NCBI GenBank assembly: GCA_015501595.1
Contig: JADNRX010000010.1
Location: forward strand, 248,001-312,000
Direction: 5' to 3'
Source of the DNA: Hymenopellis radicata
Lineage: Eukaryota; Basidiomycota; Agaricomycetes; Agaricales; Physalacriaceae
Length of the DNA: 64,000 nt
This document shows, in pieces, positions 1 to 11,669 of this stretch. Under the pieces are notes generated by a model that saw only the letters and a program-made list of their open reading frames with translations, had not been told where the DNA came from and searched no databases. Position 1 is the first letter of the stretch, and every line of letters begins with the position of its first letter. A program made the translations under genes and the position numbers.

Positions 1-1156
1 TTCTCAACATCGAGTACCGTTTGATGCTTCAGGTTTGTGGTATTTTTCGAACACCGATGATAGGATCTAAGGAGGTTCTAGATGGCGCCGGACTACGAGA
101 ACTTGACTTTGTTGCAGAAGGTCGAGGTCTTCGAATATGCATTGGAGAACACGACCGGTCAAGATCTCTACAGAGTACTTTGGCTCAAGAGTAGGGATTC
201 GGAACACTGGTTAGAACGTCGCGCCACATACACCAGGTCTCTGGCGGTGAACAGCATGGTTGGACATATTCTGGGCTTGGGAGATCGCCACCCTTCGAAC
301 CTGTTGCTGGAGCGCGAAACAGGAAAGGTCGTGCACATCGATTTCGGCGATTGCTTCGAAGTGGCCATGCTTCGAGAGAAGTTCCCTGAGAAGATACCTT
401 TCCGTCTGACACGAATGTTGACTCACGCGATGGAAGTAAGTACACGTTCCGGAACCGTCGAACCATCGGAGCTCATCTCTTCCAGGTCAGCGGGATTGAA
501 GGCAGTTTCCGCAATACTTGCGAGATCGCCATGCAAGTGCTTCGTGATAACAAACATTCTCTCATGGCAGTGTTGGAAGCCTTTGTTTACGACCCTCTCA
601 TCAACTGGCGTCTAATGCAGACTGATGGTCGGGGACCACAAGGTAATCAGTTGTCCTATTCATCAAGGTGTCATCATTCATTTCCATTGGCAGAGGCAGG
701 CAGTGATGCAGAACGTTCTGAACTTGTTCAGCTCGCACATGCTGCTGCGTATGCTCAGGGCCCAGCTCGTAAACTGAAGGCAGACGAAAATGACATCTTC
801 AGCGGTGAGATTCTTGGGTAACAGTTTTGGCGAAACCTAAGACTTGTTCACAGACGGAGCTGGTTTACGCGGCATTCAGGAAGTACGAAATGAGAGGGCG
901 CTCTTCGTCTACAACCGAGTACAAAACAAATTAACAGGTGGGTACCTGCCGTGTCCGGTCTGACGTCGAGCTCATCGAGTCTAGGTCGCGACTTCAATCC
1001 CGATGTGCAACTGTCAGTCACGGCTCAAGTAGATAAACTAATAAAGCAAGCCACCTCCTTGGAAAACTTATGTCAATTATTCTCGGGATGGTATGTTCCG
1101 TTATTGAGTCTTTGTATCCTTGTCTTACGAATTGCCGCAGGTGTGCTTTCTGGTAA
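1..1156 (+). CDS. TOR: TOR kinase, C-terminal part (kinase domain end and FATC)
   Basis: This is the 3' end of a target-of-rapamycin phosphatidylinositol-kinase-related Ser/Thr kinase. TOR is the catalytic subunit of TORC1/TORC2 and links nutrients to growth. The gene begins before the window. Visible are the kinase catalytic loop ([12 protein letters not shown]), the metal-binding HIDFGDCFE segment, and a C-terminal FATC domain starting at KLTGRDF and ending GWCAFW then TAA at 1154-1156. Five introns are needed: 33-81, 436-485, 643-693, 805-853 and about 938-984. There is also one near 1086-1140 that splits the final Trp codon. All are GT-AG. FATC ends exactly where the family does, so the 3' end is secure. 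Confidence 0.96.
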
Positions 1157-1579
1157 ACTATCAATCACTTGGACTGCCTGCATCATCTTCCACCATCTAT
1201 CATGCATTAGTTGTATTCATAGTCTGTATCTGTAGCTTCCGTTTCCTATACCATCACATCTTTCTTCGTTCGGACATCATCGTGATACAGTGTTAAATGA
1301 TGAGAACTGTCTATACACAAGTACCGGTATTCAGGGGATAGAAGTTCGTTGAACGATTCAGTAAGTGTGGCGTCGTGATCCCGCGGCATGTCTGGCTGTC
1401 CTATGGCCGACGGAGGAGAATATAACGGTAGAAAACAATGGTTAAACGAATGATCTTGATGTGACGTAGGGAGTTAAGACTTAGACCGCTCATTTTAGCT
1501 GCCGGCAGCTTCAACAACGGACAGCTTTTTTGGCCGGGTACTATCTTGCGGCATGCATATTCAGATGAGCGCGAGGTTC
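1157..1579. other. Intergenic, convergent 3' ends
   Basis: This gap lies between the TOR stop and the stop of the reverse-strand AA9 gene. It should hold both 3' untranslated regions and terminators. I see no further gene, repeat or RNA in it. Confidence 0.6.
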
Positions 1580-2885
1580 TCATGAATTCAACCCTGGATA
1601 GACTTCTCCGCCAGGTGGTACATAGAGCTGACACCAAAAGAGTCAGTCCAGCCAATGGCGGAGCGTCAAAAAATTCTCACCGTGTTCTCCTCATCTGATA
1701 CGTAGACATTGTATAGGATGCCTGGGTCATCAGAGGTGTAGGCACCGGGAAAGCTCAGGCCATCGGGCTCCATGGTGCCTCCTCCAGTTACTAATTAAAC
1801 GTTGAGTTGATTAATTGAGAAGCTAACAAAGAATCATCACCATTTAGCTGTACGCATACTACCGTTGTATCCTGCGTGAGTACTGTTGTTCGGCGGTAGC
1901 AAGTACAGAGAAACGAACCGGGATAAAATTGAGCACCGCCCACAGAGCCTGCGCCATGTAGAGCCAAATTCTCATGACGGAGTATCTGAGTAACGAAGAA
2001 GCCTTTAGCATCCATAAGTGATAGTGACGCCACCGATCTTACGTAGCTGCCTGCGACGATGTTCTGGTTTACAGGAGATTAGAAGGTCCGGAGATAATGT
2101 TTCGAAGGCGGTCACGAACCTTAGGGATCAAGACATCGTAGGTATAGTTACTTGAAGCCAGAACATCGGATGGCCAAATACCGGTCTCGTTGTCGAAAGT
2201 GTCCTGCTGGATCTATCACGAAACAATCAATCATCCAAATTCGAACCTCGCAGGAGCGGAAGTAAGTACCTTGAACCAAGGAGATCCTTCATCGCCTTTA
2301 TACACTGAACAGTCGTCTGTAGGACACTTTGCCATATAGTTCAAGATAGGGCCGTAATGACCCATGGGCCAGCTGTTCCACATCGTGGTCACCGTCTCGC
2401 TAGCGGCTACGGTGAGCAAAATAGGTTCCTGCAGCCTCATCAATACAATGGCAGGTGGGTACAAAGAAGTACGCGCATCAGGAAGATCAGCGTTGCCAAT
2501 TGAGCAAGTGATATCGGTGGAGTTAACATCAGAAATGAATCCCGAGTCCTTCAAGCATACGAAGAGTTCTGAGCTTCGGGTAAATGAAAGAAGTGATTGC
2601 GCGCACTGGCTTCGTGGGCCGGACAGCTCTCAGAGGCTGGAGTTCTCCATCAGTCTGGGGTAAACGGAAGAGATGGAACGACGCGCGGTTGGGTTAGCAT
2701 ACGGATCTGGCACATGGATTAATTACATAGCCCAATGATGCCGAATAAACGAAGAACTGACCAGAGTTCACATTTCAGCCGGGGAAGTAGTCCTCCCCAA
2801 TCTTGACTTGGGAGACATAGCCATGAGCGGATACTTTGGTGATGAATGCAACCGCAAGAACGGCCAAGGCAGATGGAACCAGCAT
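1580..2885 (-). CDS. AA9 lytic polysaccharide monooxygenase, with a premature TGA in exon 1
   Basis: This is a secreted copper enzyme of family AA9 (formerly GH61), which oxidatively cleaves cellulose or related glucans. The start at 2885 gives a signal peptide of about 20 residues ending VSA, then mature HGYVSQ, so the copper-binding His is residue 1. Further exons carry SDVNSTDITCSIG, then NSWPMGHYGPILNYMAKC (second copper His and a disulphide Cys), SPWFK, GGAQFYP (axial Tyr) and VTGGGT. The likely end is at 1580-1582. Introns are short GT-AG, including one from SPWFK to the next exon and one before the GGGT exon. After DYFPG in exon 1 there is an in-frame TGA (2777-2775), at a place where I would expect Trp. 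I could not splice it out with a GT or good GC donor, so the gene may be inactive. There is no CBM1. Confidence 0.85.
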
Positions 2886-3610
2886 CGCATTCAGAAAAAG
2901 AAAAGGCATGGAATATCAGGTGAGGCATTTTCGTCGTCTTATACTGAGCTGTAAAGGGCCGGTGTAGTCAGGTAGACCTGGAGACATGAGAGAGGGCGCC
3001 GAAAGGACGCAACGCCGCCTGGGAGCGCATTATCCCAGCGGTCTGAAGACACTAGATTCGCCCGCCGAGTATCTTCACGGCAGCATTGCGATCCCGAAGG
3101 TTCTGATTCCAAGTCCACCTAGATCTACTACACTCAGCGATGCATTCAAGCACGAGGTTGTTGTCTTTACCTCTGAATTAGACTGTCACGCTATCAAGGT
3201 TGAATTGAGCGGGATTCAGTATTAGGCCGACGACTTCCTGACGGTTGTGATAAGGTTTCTAAGGAGGAGGCTGCCGTTTCCTAGGTGAAGGGAGAAACGT
3301 TGTGCGGCCTTGGAACTGCTCGGTGACTCGGGACGCGGTATTTCGGGAACCGAGAAACAACTTTGAACAAGTCCTGGGAGTAGCAACACAACTCTCTATC
3401 CTCTCTGGATAGCCTATATAACAGTCGCTCGTCGAGGTGGCTTGGACTTCTCAATCGAACTTGAGAGAAGGGGCAGGCCCGAACGGCCAGCCGGGTACAT
3501 CCGGCTTCCTTTTCGGCACTCACGGTGATGAACGCGTTCGCCAGCGATGAACGTAAACTTGAACCATTCTTGTTCACTTGTCACCTTGCTACGCCTCCAC
3601 GGTGCCCACG
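2886..3610. promoter_or_regulatory. Divergent promoter region, AA9 LPMO / ARP8
   Basis: About 725 bp separate the start of the reverse-strand AA9 gene from the forward ARP8 gene, so both promoters must lie here. Open frames at 2986-3225 (+) and 3281-3577 (-) resemble no family I know and overlap promoter space. I do not call them genes. Confidence 0.5.
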
Positions 3611-6326
3611 ATGCCCAGAGGGATCCCCAACGTAAAACGCGACGACACCGGGCTGCGGTACACGTCGTTCAATGTGCCCTTGCTGTTGGTTCATTTCCAG
3701 AACGAAGCGTTCGTAATGTTGAACTCTGCACAGGCCGAATCCCAAGCATATGAGCACGAATTATCTCAAAAATGAAAATCAGACATTGTGGCATCGAAAT
3801 GCAACGCAGAAGACCAAGGCACCACCAGACGACTCGTCGCAGGAGGGCAGGTGCGTACCAGTGCTTGGAGTCGACCCATTCGGCCCTCAATCAGGCCAGA
3901 CGCGGCTCCCAGGTTCTCATCATACATCCTGGATCCAGATATCTTCGAGTCGGCCGAGCCTCAGATGTCACTCCTGCGGCGGTCCTCAATGTTTTAGCCC
4001 GCAAGACACAAGCGCCACCAAAGCCGGTCTACATAGAAAACATATCACGACCCACGACGCGCAAACCAAGACATGGTCAATCAAGTAGTGCTACATCTCC
4101 CGTCGACGATGAGTACGGCGTCCAAGCTCACGGAGATGATCCAGTATGTCTGCGTTTATCGATCATTTCACGTACTAGATCACAGCTATAGTTCGAGAGG
4201 AAGTTGGCAGAGACTACCTCTTCCCTACGGGAAAGGATGCGCTTCTACAAACTACGCGTCACGCCCAATGCTGCTCACGTCGCTTCGACATTCAACCAGT
4301 CCTTCCAACCTGAAATAATAGCTGAACATAATGATTCATATCAACTGGAGTGGATAGACCAGTCCTGTAAAGAAGACGTTCTCATTGGTGAAAAGGTGGA
4401 CTCCGATGACTTCGTCCGTAATGTCCATGTCTTGAACATTTTCTTAGGCCCTCCGCATTGCAGATCCGGAACGGGCTGGATATGTCGTGAGATGGCCGAT
4501 ACATGGATCCAACTTCAATACCCGCGACTATACCTCCTTTCGCACAATACTCGGTGACATTGAAACAATTCTGCGACACACCCTGAAGGACAAACTGAAC
4601 ATTCACCCTCGGGATTACAAGGTATCGTATAATGAAGGTTACCCGCCATATGCTCACTCGCGACCACAAGAATTTTTCCGTTATACTTGTCATCCCAGAT
4701 TTTTATGATCGATCCTACGTCCGGGAGTTTGTAAATATCCTTCTCGTTTCTATGGGCTTCAAGCAGCTCTGTGCTCAACAGGTACATGGCCCCTCCGTTG
4801 GAAGTGATAATTTATCTCATGAATCCATGTTCGAAAGGAATCACTGGCTGCAACTTATGGTGCTGGCGTCTCCAATGCATGTGTCGTTGATATTGGCGCT
4901 AAATTTACTTCGATTGCTTGTGTCGATGAAGGGCTTGTTTTAGCTGACAGTCGGTGGGTCCTCAGTCACAGTCCGATAGCGTCCCGATTAATCTACCTCT
5001 ATAAACCTAGCATGACACTCAGTATGGGCGGTGATGATGTCACGGAGTTTCTATACGTCCTGTTAGACCGTATCGGTTTCCCATATCGCGACATAAACCT
5101 CGTTCGGGCATATGACTGGAATGTCATGGAGGACCTCAAAGTCCGACTTTGTACCCTTGCGGAGGCACGTCCCTTTTCACATCTGACCTTGCATGAACTC
5201 ATCCTGAACTGAGTAGGGTGATGTAGCGCTCAATTTGTACGACTTCATCGTTCGACGACCTGGAAAACCAACAGAGAAGTATGGTCTTCGGGCATATGAC
5301 GAGATCATTCTGGCGCCTATGGTAAGTATCTGATGATTTCAAATCTTAACGCATGAGATATGAAAATCGACAGTGCCTCTTTGAACCAAGAGTAATAGAG
5401 TTCGATCGCAAACGTGTCGGATTCCGTCCGAATGGACATCCTGACGTTACTGAAGATGTTCTCGAGCTTCAAGGCGAGAGTGTTGTGCGTGAATCTATTC
5501 CTTGGCCGACGTCGCACAAAAGAATAACGTACCATAGAGCCAGGCAATGATGATATCTACACAACACTTATTCCCGAATACTCCAGTTGCCCCGCCTGTT
5601 CCACAAGGTGAACCTATTAATTACTCCTTGCGACAATGATGCAGCTTACTGACCTTCCGGCCTAGATGCGATCCTCAAGGCTGATGAAAGTACTAGCGCA
5701 GCTGTCCCCGAAGATTCCATGCAGATGGACATTGACAACAAGGACGCAGATGGATCAGCAGCAAGTCAGCAGCAACCGATTTCTGTGCCCCCCGATATTC
5801 CGGAACCGACGTCCGAGCCTACTGACCCGTATGGCGTCGATGTCTTCTTCGAAGCCAGCAAATTGCCTTTGGACGTGGCGATATTCAATTCAGCACGTGC
5901 AGCAGGTGGAGACGACAAAATACGAAAATATCTTCAAGCCGTTCTCGTCATCGGAGGCACTGCTCTTGTACCGGGGATGGCGCATGCGCTTGAAAGCAGG
6001 TATACAATTTCCGTGATTGTTATTGAATGATGATTTACTCAATCCTATTCACATCGCCGGCATAGACTACAAGCCATCGCGACACCTTTGGTCCAAAACA
6101 TGGAGAAAGTCCAGATGATCGCGCCTCCAAAAGAAGTCGACCCTCAAGTTCTTGCTTGGAAAGGCGCCGCCGTACTCGGGAAGATGGACGGTTGTTCAGA
6201 GTTATGGATAACTCCAGTAGATTGGGTATTCTTTCCTTCCACAGGTTCTATCACCGACGACTGACTCTATACTTGCAGGATATCCTAGGAATGCGAGGTC
6301 TAAAGGAACGTTGTTTTTTCCTGTAA
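3611..6326 (+). CDS. ARP8: Actin-related protein 8 (INO80 chromatin remodelling complex)
   Basis: Arp8 is a nuclear actin-fold subunit of INO80 that helps bind nucleosomes and DNA. The start MPRGIPNVKRDDTG is followed by blocks matching fungal Arp8: VLIIHPGSRYLRVGRASD (first actin phosphate-loop region), ERMRFYKLRVTPNA, GSNFNTRDYTSF, LVIPDFYDRSYVREFV, QQESLAATYGAGVSNA, NMEDLK-type helices, LNLYDFIVRRPGKPTEKYG, APMCLFEPRVIEFDRKRVG, and the C-terminal WDILGMRGLKERCFFL. The stop is TAA at 6324-6326. There are about a dozen short introns. One, 5165-5216, has a GC donor (GAG|GCACGT) and is needed to join CTLAE to GDVALNLYDF. An acidic or low-complexity insert (about 5690-5820) follows the usual Arp8 plan. 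Identity is firm; the first intron (3685-3733) is less certain. Confidence 0.93.
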
Positions 6327-6479
6327 TCCGAACGCCTTTGCTCGCCAGGATTTGCTTCAATGAAATATATTGATCACGCTGGTGATCTCGACTGTCGATA
6401 GATGACTGATGCGACGTATACGTTGCTTTTCAAAATCAGCTTTTCTATGTCTCTTCTACATCGAGAGCGGTTCCAAGGT

Positions 6480-8460
6480 AGCATGATGTCACAGACTCGG
6501 CCAGTACGCCGAGGTCGGGACTTGCAGGTCTGTCTGTCTCCGGAATTCATATGACTTCACCAAGGGCTGTACGATCTTCGTCTTTAGGCTTTGAAGATAC
6601 TATATTTGGCCTCGATACGCGTCTTGACACGCTCCCTCTTGGCCTCGACGCGTTGGATTTTAGTCCTTCGCCGCATCGGCCTCAATTTAACACGTGGCGA
6701 CGTTTCCTGACCAGGCGCTTGTCCCTCCGCAAACAGAACCTATTTATGTGGTTTCAAGGACCAAGTATCTCACGTACCCCATGGGCAGCCTCCGTTTTCT
6801 CGTGACACACCGGAGTCGTTGGCCGCGGGGGAACTTAATTCCCCACTGATGATGTCCTTCCCGTCTTCCCGTTAATCGATTCATGGCTCCCATCTACGTA
6901 CGTCAAGTCATCCCCTGCGGAACTCAGGACTACGCTTGATTGTTTACTTGCCTTGAAAGCTCTGCAACAGGGAGACGGCTAAAATCCTATTCATTTTGTA
7001 TCCGCAATCAAACGGGTCGTGAGTTCGGTCGTTGTTGATGCAATGTTCGACCACTGTTCGCCCTCTTAACGATCGATTGTGGGTAGCCGATGACCCCAGG
7101 AAACCCAGGTGCGTACTGTCCCTTCATTAGACCATTTCAGAGACTCTGTCCTCTTACTGGGCAGTGATATCCACGTTGCAAGAAATTTTAGACGATTGCC
7201 AGCGCTTCCGAGGCAGGGTTACAACATGCCATATCGAATTCATGGACGTGTACTCTGCTCATTGCGGGTCGAGTCAATGTGACCATTGTGAAATGCTACG
7301 ATAAACCGTCGGCATCTAAAGGTAACGTGATGGCGATCAGATGATGGACTTGGAAGGAATGTGAACACACGAGATGTGTTGTTGAGAGCACCAGACGCCA
7401 ACTCAGGCCAGGTACTGCATGTCTACTTCTGTCTCTGTTAACTGAAAGTCCCCGTGATCGCTCAGGACAGATTTACACCTTCATGACAGGTCAGTGCCTG
7501 ACCAGTTCATGCTCTGGATCGAACGCTGGAAACCGCAAGTCCTTTGACATTTGGCGTATGCCTTTTCCTCAATTCTCGTTGTCATATGTCACGTTTGCCA
7601 TCGTTCAGCAGGGTCCCAAACCTTCGCGGGTATCGCAACATCGTGTACATGGGGCTGGATTGGACGTCTCTACCCTCGGTTCTACAGCGCCTTTACTGGT
7701 ATCTTCAGGTATTGTTCCCGGGCGAAAGCATATTCAGAGAGGTTAGCAACAGCCGAGCGCAGATTTACTGCGTCTTCTTGATAAGGTTTATCTGCTGCTG
7801 ATGAAGCTGCCCCTCACAATGCTATTGGACGCTTCAGAGACGATAAAAGCCGTGTAAAGTACCTCCTTTTGGCCGCGTCACCCCATCTCCATTGATTCTC
7901 TTTGTCCAGCTGTTCGAGGCAAGCTCCGAGGAGGGCAGTAATTCTCTCACTGGAATCACCACGACTTGGGGAAGCCTTCAGTTCCGTCGAACTTCTTATC
8001 CTTCATGGAGATTTGACACGTTCCAAGCATCACAATCACCGAAGAAGACGACGCGCCAAAGAGAAACTTCTTCAGGCACTATATGCAAAATCACCAGTGA
8101 CGCTCGGTCCGAATCTGCCTAAGTTAGATCTGGGATACTCTATAAAGAGCAGAGTATATCCCCGTCCTCGTTATTCCCCATCGATGAAGGGAAGTGCTCA
8201 TCTCATTCAAGCATCTCATCGAGGTTGCTATATATCCCGAACGACGGAAGGATATTGTACAAGATGTCGTCACCGCTTTGCCTTCGAGCCTTCTTATCAA
8301 ACCCTCTTCAGTCATGGGCAGGTGACGTGCCTATTGTGCTCCCGACGCCTGCCAAATGTTACGGCTCAGCAGCGACTACAGCTAGATATGAATCTCGACC
8401 TTCTTGAAGATCTAGAGGAGAACTCCTCCTTCCTCGAAGGTACTGTTATCTAGGGGTTTC
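6480..8460 (+). pseudogene. Broken coding-like segments, identity unknown
   Basis: This stretch contains several protein-like segments on the forward strand that do not join into one frame with normal introns. One (6551-6805) starts with ATG. Another near 6870-7080 reads through ALKALQQGDG, hits TAA, and continues in the same frame as NPIHFVSAIKRVVSS. A third (about 7140-7310) contains ISTLQEILDDCQRF and then SQCDHCEML. A fourth (7902-8453, 183 codons) contains paired CxxC motifs about 20 residues apart, with an alternative reading ending LDLLEDLEENSSFLEG. I recognise no family. The mix of frames and stops suggests a decayed gene, but an intron-rich live gene that I failed to resolve is possible. 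Confidence 0.3.
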
Positions 8461-9838
8461 GCAAATGTATTTTTGCGCTTTGACGACAAACGTCAAAAAT
8501 ACTGTTTATGGATCAGCATCAAACAGTTGATATGTCGCTTCTCATTTCTGAACTTGGGGTCCATTCTTCCTCCGTACGTCTTGTGACATGTCATAGGTTG
8601 CAGGGCTCTAATATAAGGAGAGGATTGCGAGGATGCAAGGGCTTGGAGCTGTGTATTCACAAAGTACATAATAGGCATCGAACTCGAGGAAAAGATAAGC
8701 AGGGCGCACGGTGGCCGTAAGCCGGCTCGAAATATGGATTGTTGACGGTTGGGAATATCCCTTGATCTGATGCAACGATGAAGGTCACAGTGAGGTCGCA
8801 CCAGGTTCTGTCTACTTGCCGGTCTGTGCAAACGTGGGACCTGAACCATCGAGATCCGACGCTACCGGGACAAATACTACTCTGGGCGCAGGAGAGAGTC
8901 GGGCTACGACGGAGGGTTCGGCTGAGAGACGAACAGCGAAGGACTTCGTCTTCGGTAATTGAGTGGGAGGATAGGAATCGAGGACCACGGGGCGGGCACG
9001 TTGCAGAGGCAGGCCGGGCTGAGAAGACCCTCGTCCGAGCTCAGTTGGAGAACAGTTGACACGATTATACGCTCCTCTCGGACGATTGTGCGAAAAAGAA
9101 TAGACGTTGGACGCAGCCGCAAATGTAGGGCGGGACGGGAGTGCCACAGCTCGCCAACAAATCGGATAATGTCAGTTCGTCGACAAAGCGCCTGAGGTCG
9201 ATCCCATCTTTGATCCTGTTGTTCAGTGATTGGGGACAGTGTCGTAAGAACGGTCGCTTAGCTTTCAACAAGTCGGTGTGTAAGTACAAACATGGTATCA
9301 TTTGCGATTTGCTCGGTAAATAATGGATGAATTCTGTCCATAGATACCCTGACGGTGCCTAGATATGGCACAAAGGCGGCAAAGAGGCGAAGATGGGAAA
9401 GATGGTCAGTGGGCGGTAGACTTGCAAGGGCACCGTAGAAACGCGATAGTGAACTAGGTCGGCTCATCATCAGATCTATAGCTCGAATTCGGAGCAAACA
9501 ATCGGAGGAGAAGCACTTTGAGCGCGCCAAACTTGGAAACGTTCTGGAATTTCTAGAAAGCTGTCGGAACTTGAAACGAGAAATCTGAAAATTGAATGAG
9601 GACGTCACGGGTTGATCGTGTCAATCTGAGATTCGGATTGTCACGTTTATGGATTTGGAACAGATTGCCAGACGCGCCTTTCTTCAAGGGCCACTCTTTC
9701 TGGACATTCCACCACGCGAACGGACTTTAGTACCCGACGTCCCTCTGTATTTAGCATCCATCCCGGGGGTCTTGGTCTTTCTTGACACTTGTCCTGTTCC
9801 TCTCTGGACCCCGTCTTTCCTGGTTATCGCTGGCCTTG
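8461..9838. other. Unassigned region upstream of the Con7-like gene
   Basis: Open frames on both strands (8778-9059 +, 8812-9147 -, 9258-9608 -) overlap one another and look like no protein I know. The last few hundred bases, pyrimidine-rich on the forward strand (about 9690-9838), probably serve as the 5' leader and promoter of the next gene. Confidence 0.4.
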
Positions 9839-11669
9839 ATGCTTGCCGACCTCCCCCTGCCTCCCCTCGACATTCCAAAAGCTGACTACTGCGGCGACTA
9901 CACAGTCCGCCGGCCCCGTCTCTCCTTGCATTCCGACGTCTATCAGGACATTTCTCGCATCGTGACCGCCTCCCTCTCCCCCATACATTCAGAGTCACCC
10001 ACACTGGACGGCTCGCGCTTGTCGTCGCCAACGTCCCCCTCCCCTCTTGATTATGTCTCCCGCCTGTTTGACTCGCCTCCCGCGGTGTACGAGCCCGAAC
10101 AGAGCTCTCTGCAGTATTCCTATGAATCCGCGCGGATCCATCCTCCCCACAACTATTCCCAAACACCCGTCGAATCTGAACAACTTTCTGATTCTTCGCC
10201 TGTTGACGTACATCCTTCTACTTTCCACCAACCACTTCCTTCCGACTCAAATCTCTACCCGTCCCATATTTTAGACCGCCGGTTAGGTCCCACCAGGTTT
10301 CCAAGTCTCCCCGGGAACTCCTCGTTCCCTGTTCAGCTACTTGATCAGCGTCGTATGTCCGAGCCCTCTGTTCATTACCCACTCTCCACCATGAACACCG
10401 GCGCTTTCTCATACGACGAAAGCTCCTCGGACACTCCCCACGATGCCGCACCCCGCTCGGTTGGGTACCAGCAGCGGGAATCGTCCCTGCGAGACTTGCG
10501 GCATCAATACCACCCTCTGGATCACTCGGGTGCTCAATCGGACAGCGGTTGGAGGCAAGCGGAGGAGGCCCAAGGGGTTTACCGTAGCCCTCTTGCAATG
10601 GATGAACCGGTCTCGCCATACCATAGTAGTTTTACTGGCGGGCCTCTTCATGGTTCGCCCTCAGAACATATGCCGCCGTGGCCCTCAGGCAGCCAACGCG
10701 ATTCTCCCCCTCCGGGAACAGGTACTTGGTCCTCCTACGTTCCCACCAAATCGCCCAATTGAATTTTATTCACCAAGGTCAACCCCCCGCCAGTCCGGAC
10801 TCCGACAGCAAACGCTACTCATTTGTTGCTTTACCGGGCAATGCCGTTAAAAAGCGTCCGCGTCGGCGCTACGACGAGATCGAGCGTTTGTACCAGTGTT
10901 CATGGCCAGACTGTAACAAGGCCTACGGTACACTCAATCATCTCAATGCTCACGTTACGATGCAAAAGCATGGCCCGAAGCGGAATCCCAATGGTGCGTC
11001 TTCAATTCAAAACTGTTTATCAGGCGTCGAAGCTAACATTATCTCACAGAGTTCAAAGAATTGCGGAAGCAGTGGCGAAAGGCCAAGAAAGAGTCAGAAT
11101 TCTCTCCAGGGCTCCATCTTGGTGGCGAACATGACATGTACGGTTCTCGATTCCCATCTAGGAATCACCCGTATTCCTACCCATCGCCTATGCCGCCCGC
11201 TGGCGGCGCATCACACATAGGGTCCGAGTTGCCGTATCCCGATAACCGTATACAAGGCCACCGAGTTGGAGAGCGAAATAGCTACGATGAGCGGGAGCGG
11301 TTTCCGCCCTCAAGCAACAATTGGTCGCCGGGATCATTCGGTCGTTCTTCCGCCACGTATTCAACAGTTCCTTTTCCTCCGTTGAGTTCCATCGTTCCAC
11401 CGCAGCACAGTCTACATGCTGTACCGCCCGAACGCAACGATTTCCACAGGGAGTTATCGCCGCGACTGGGAGCTACAGGCCATCGTTTACCCGCGAACAG
11501 TACTCTGCTAACGCCACTTCCGGGCTATCAGGCGTCCGCAACTCTTCCTCCCTTGGATCCAAGAGTTGACATGGAATACTCCAGCGAGGCGTATTACGAT
11601 AGCGGGCGCGGCAGAAGATCAGATCCGGGATACATACCTTCGGGCTGCAGCGATGATGAATATCGGTAA
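9839..11669 (+). CDS. C2H2 zinc-finger transcription factor, Con7-like
   Basis: This predicted protein of about 572 residues has one C2H2 finger near residues 335-360. The finger is embedded in the block typical of the fungal Con7 family: RYSFVALPGNA, KKRPRRRYDEIERLYQC, WPDCNKAYGTLNHLNAHV, KHGPKRNPNEFKELRKQW. In Magnaporthe, Con7 controls conidium shape and infection-related genes; the role here is inferred to be transcriptional control of development or cell-wall genes. The flanks are long, disordered and rich in Ser, Pro and Tyr. The start is the ATG at 9839 (MLADLPLPPLDIPKA). Introns are 10722-10777 and 10994-11049; the second splits the Glu codon of NEFKEL. The stop is at 11667-11669. Confidence 0.88.

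Noticed and set aside
2986..3577. Two open frames (79 and 98 codons) between AA9 and ARP8
   Set aside because: No recognisable family; they sit in the only space for two divergent promoters.
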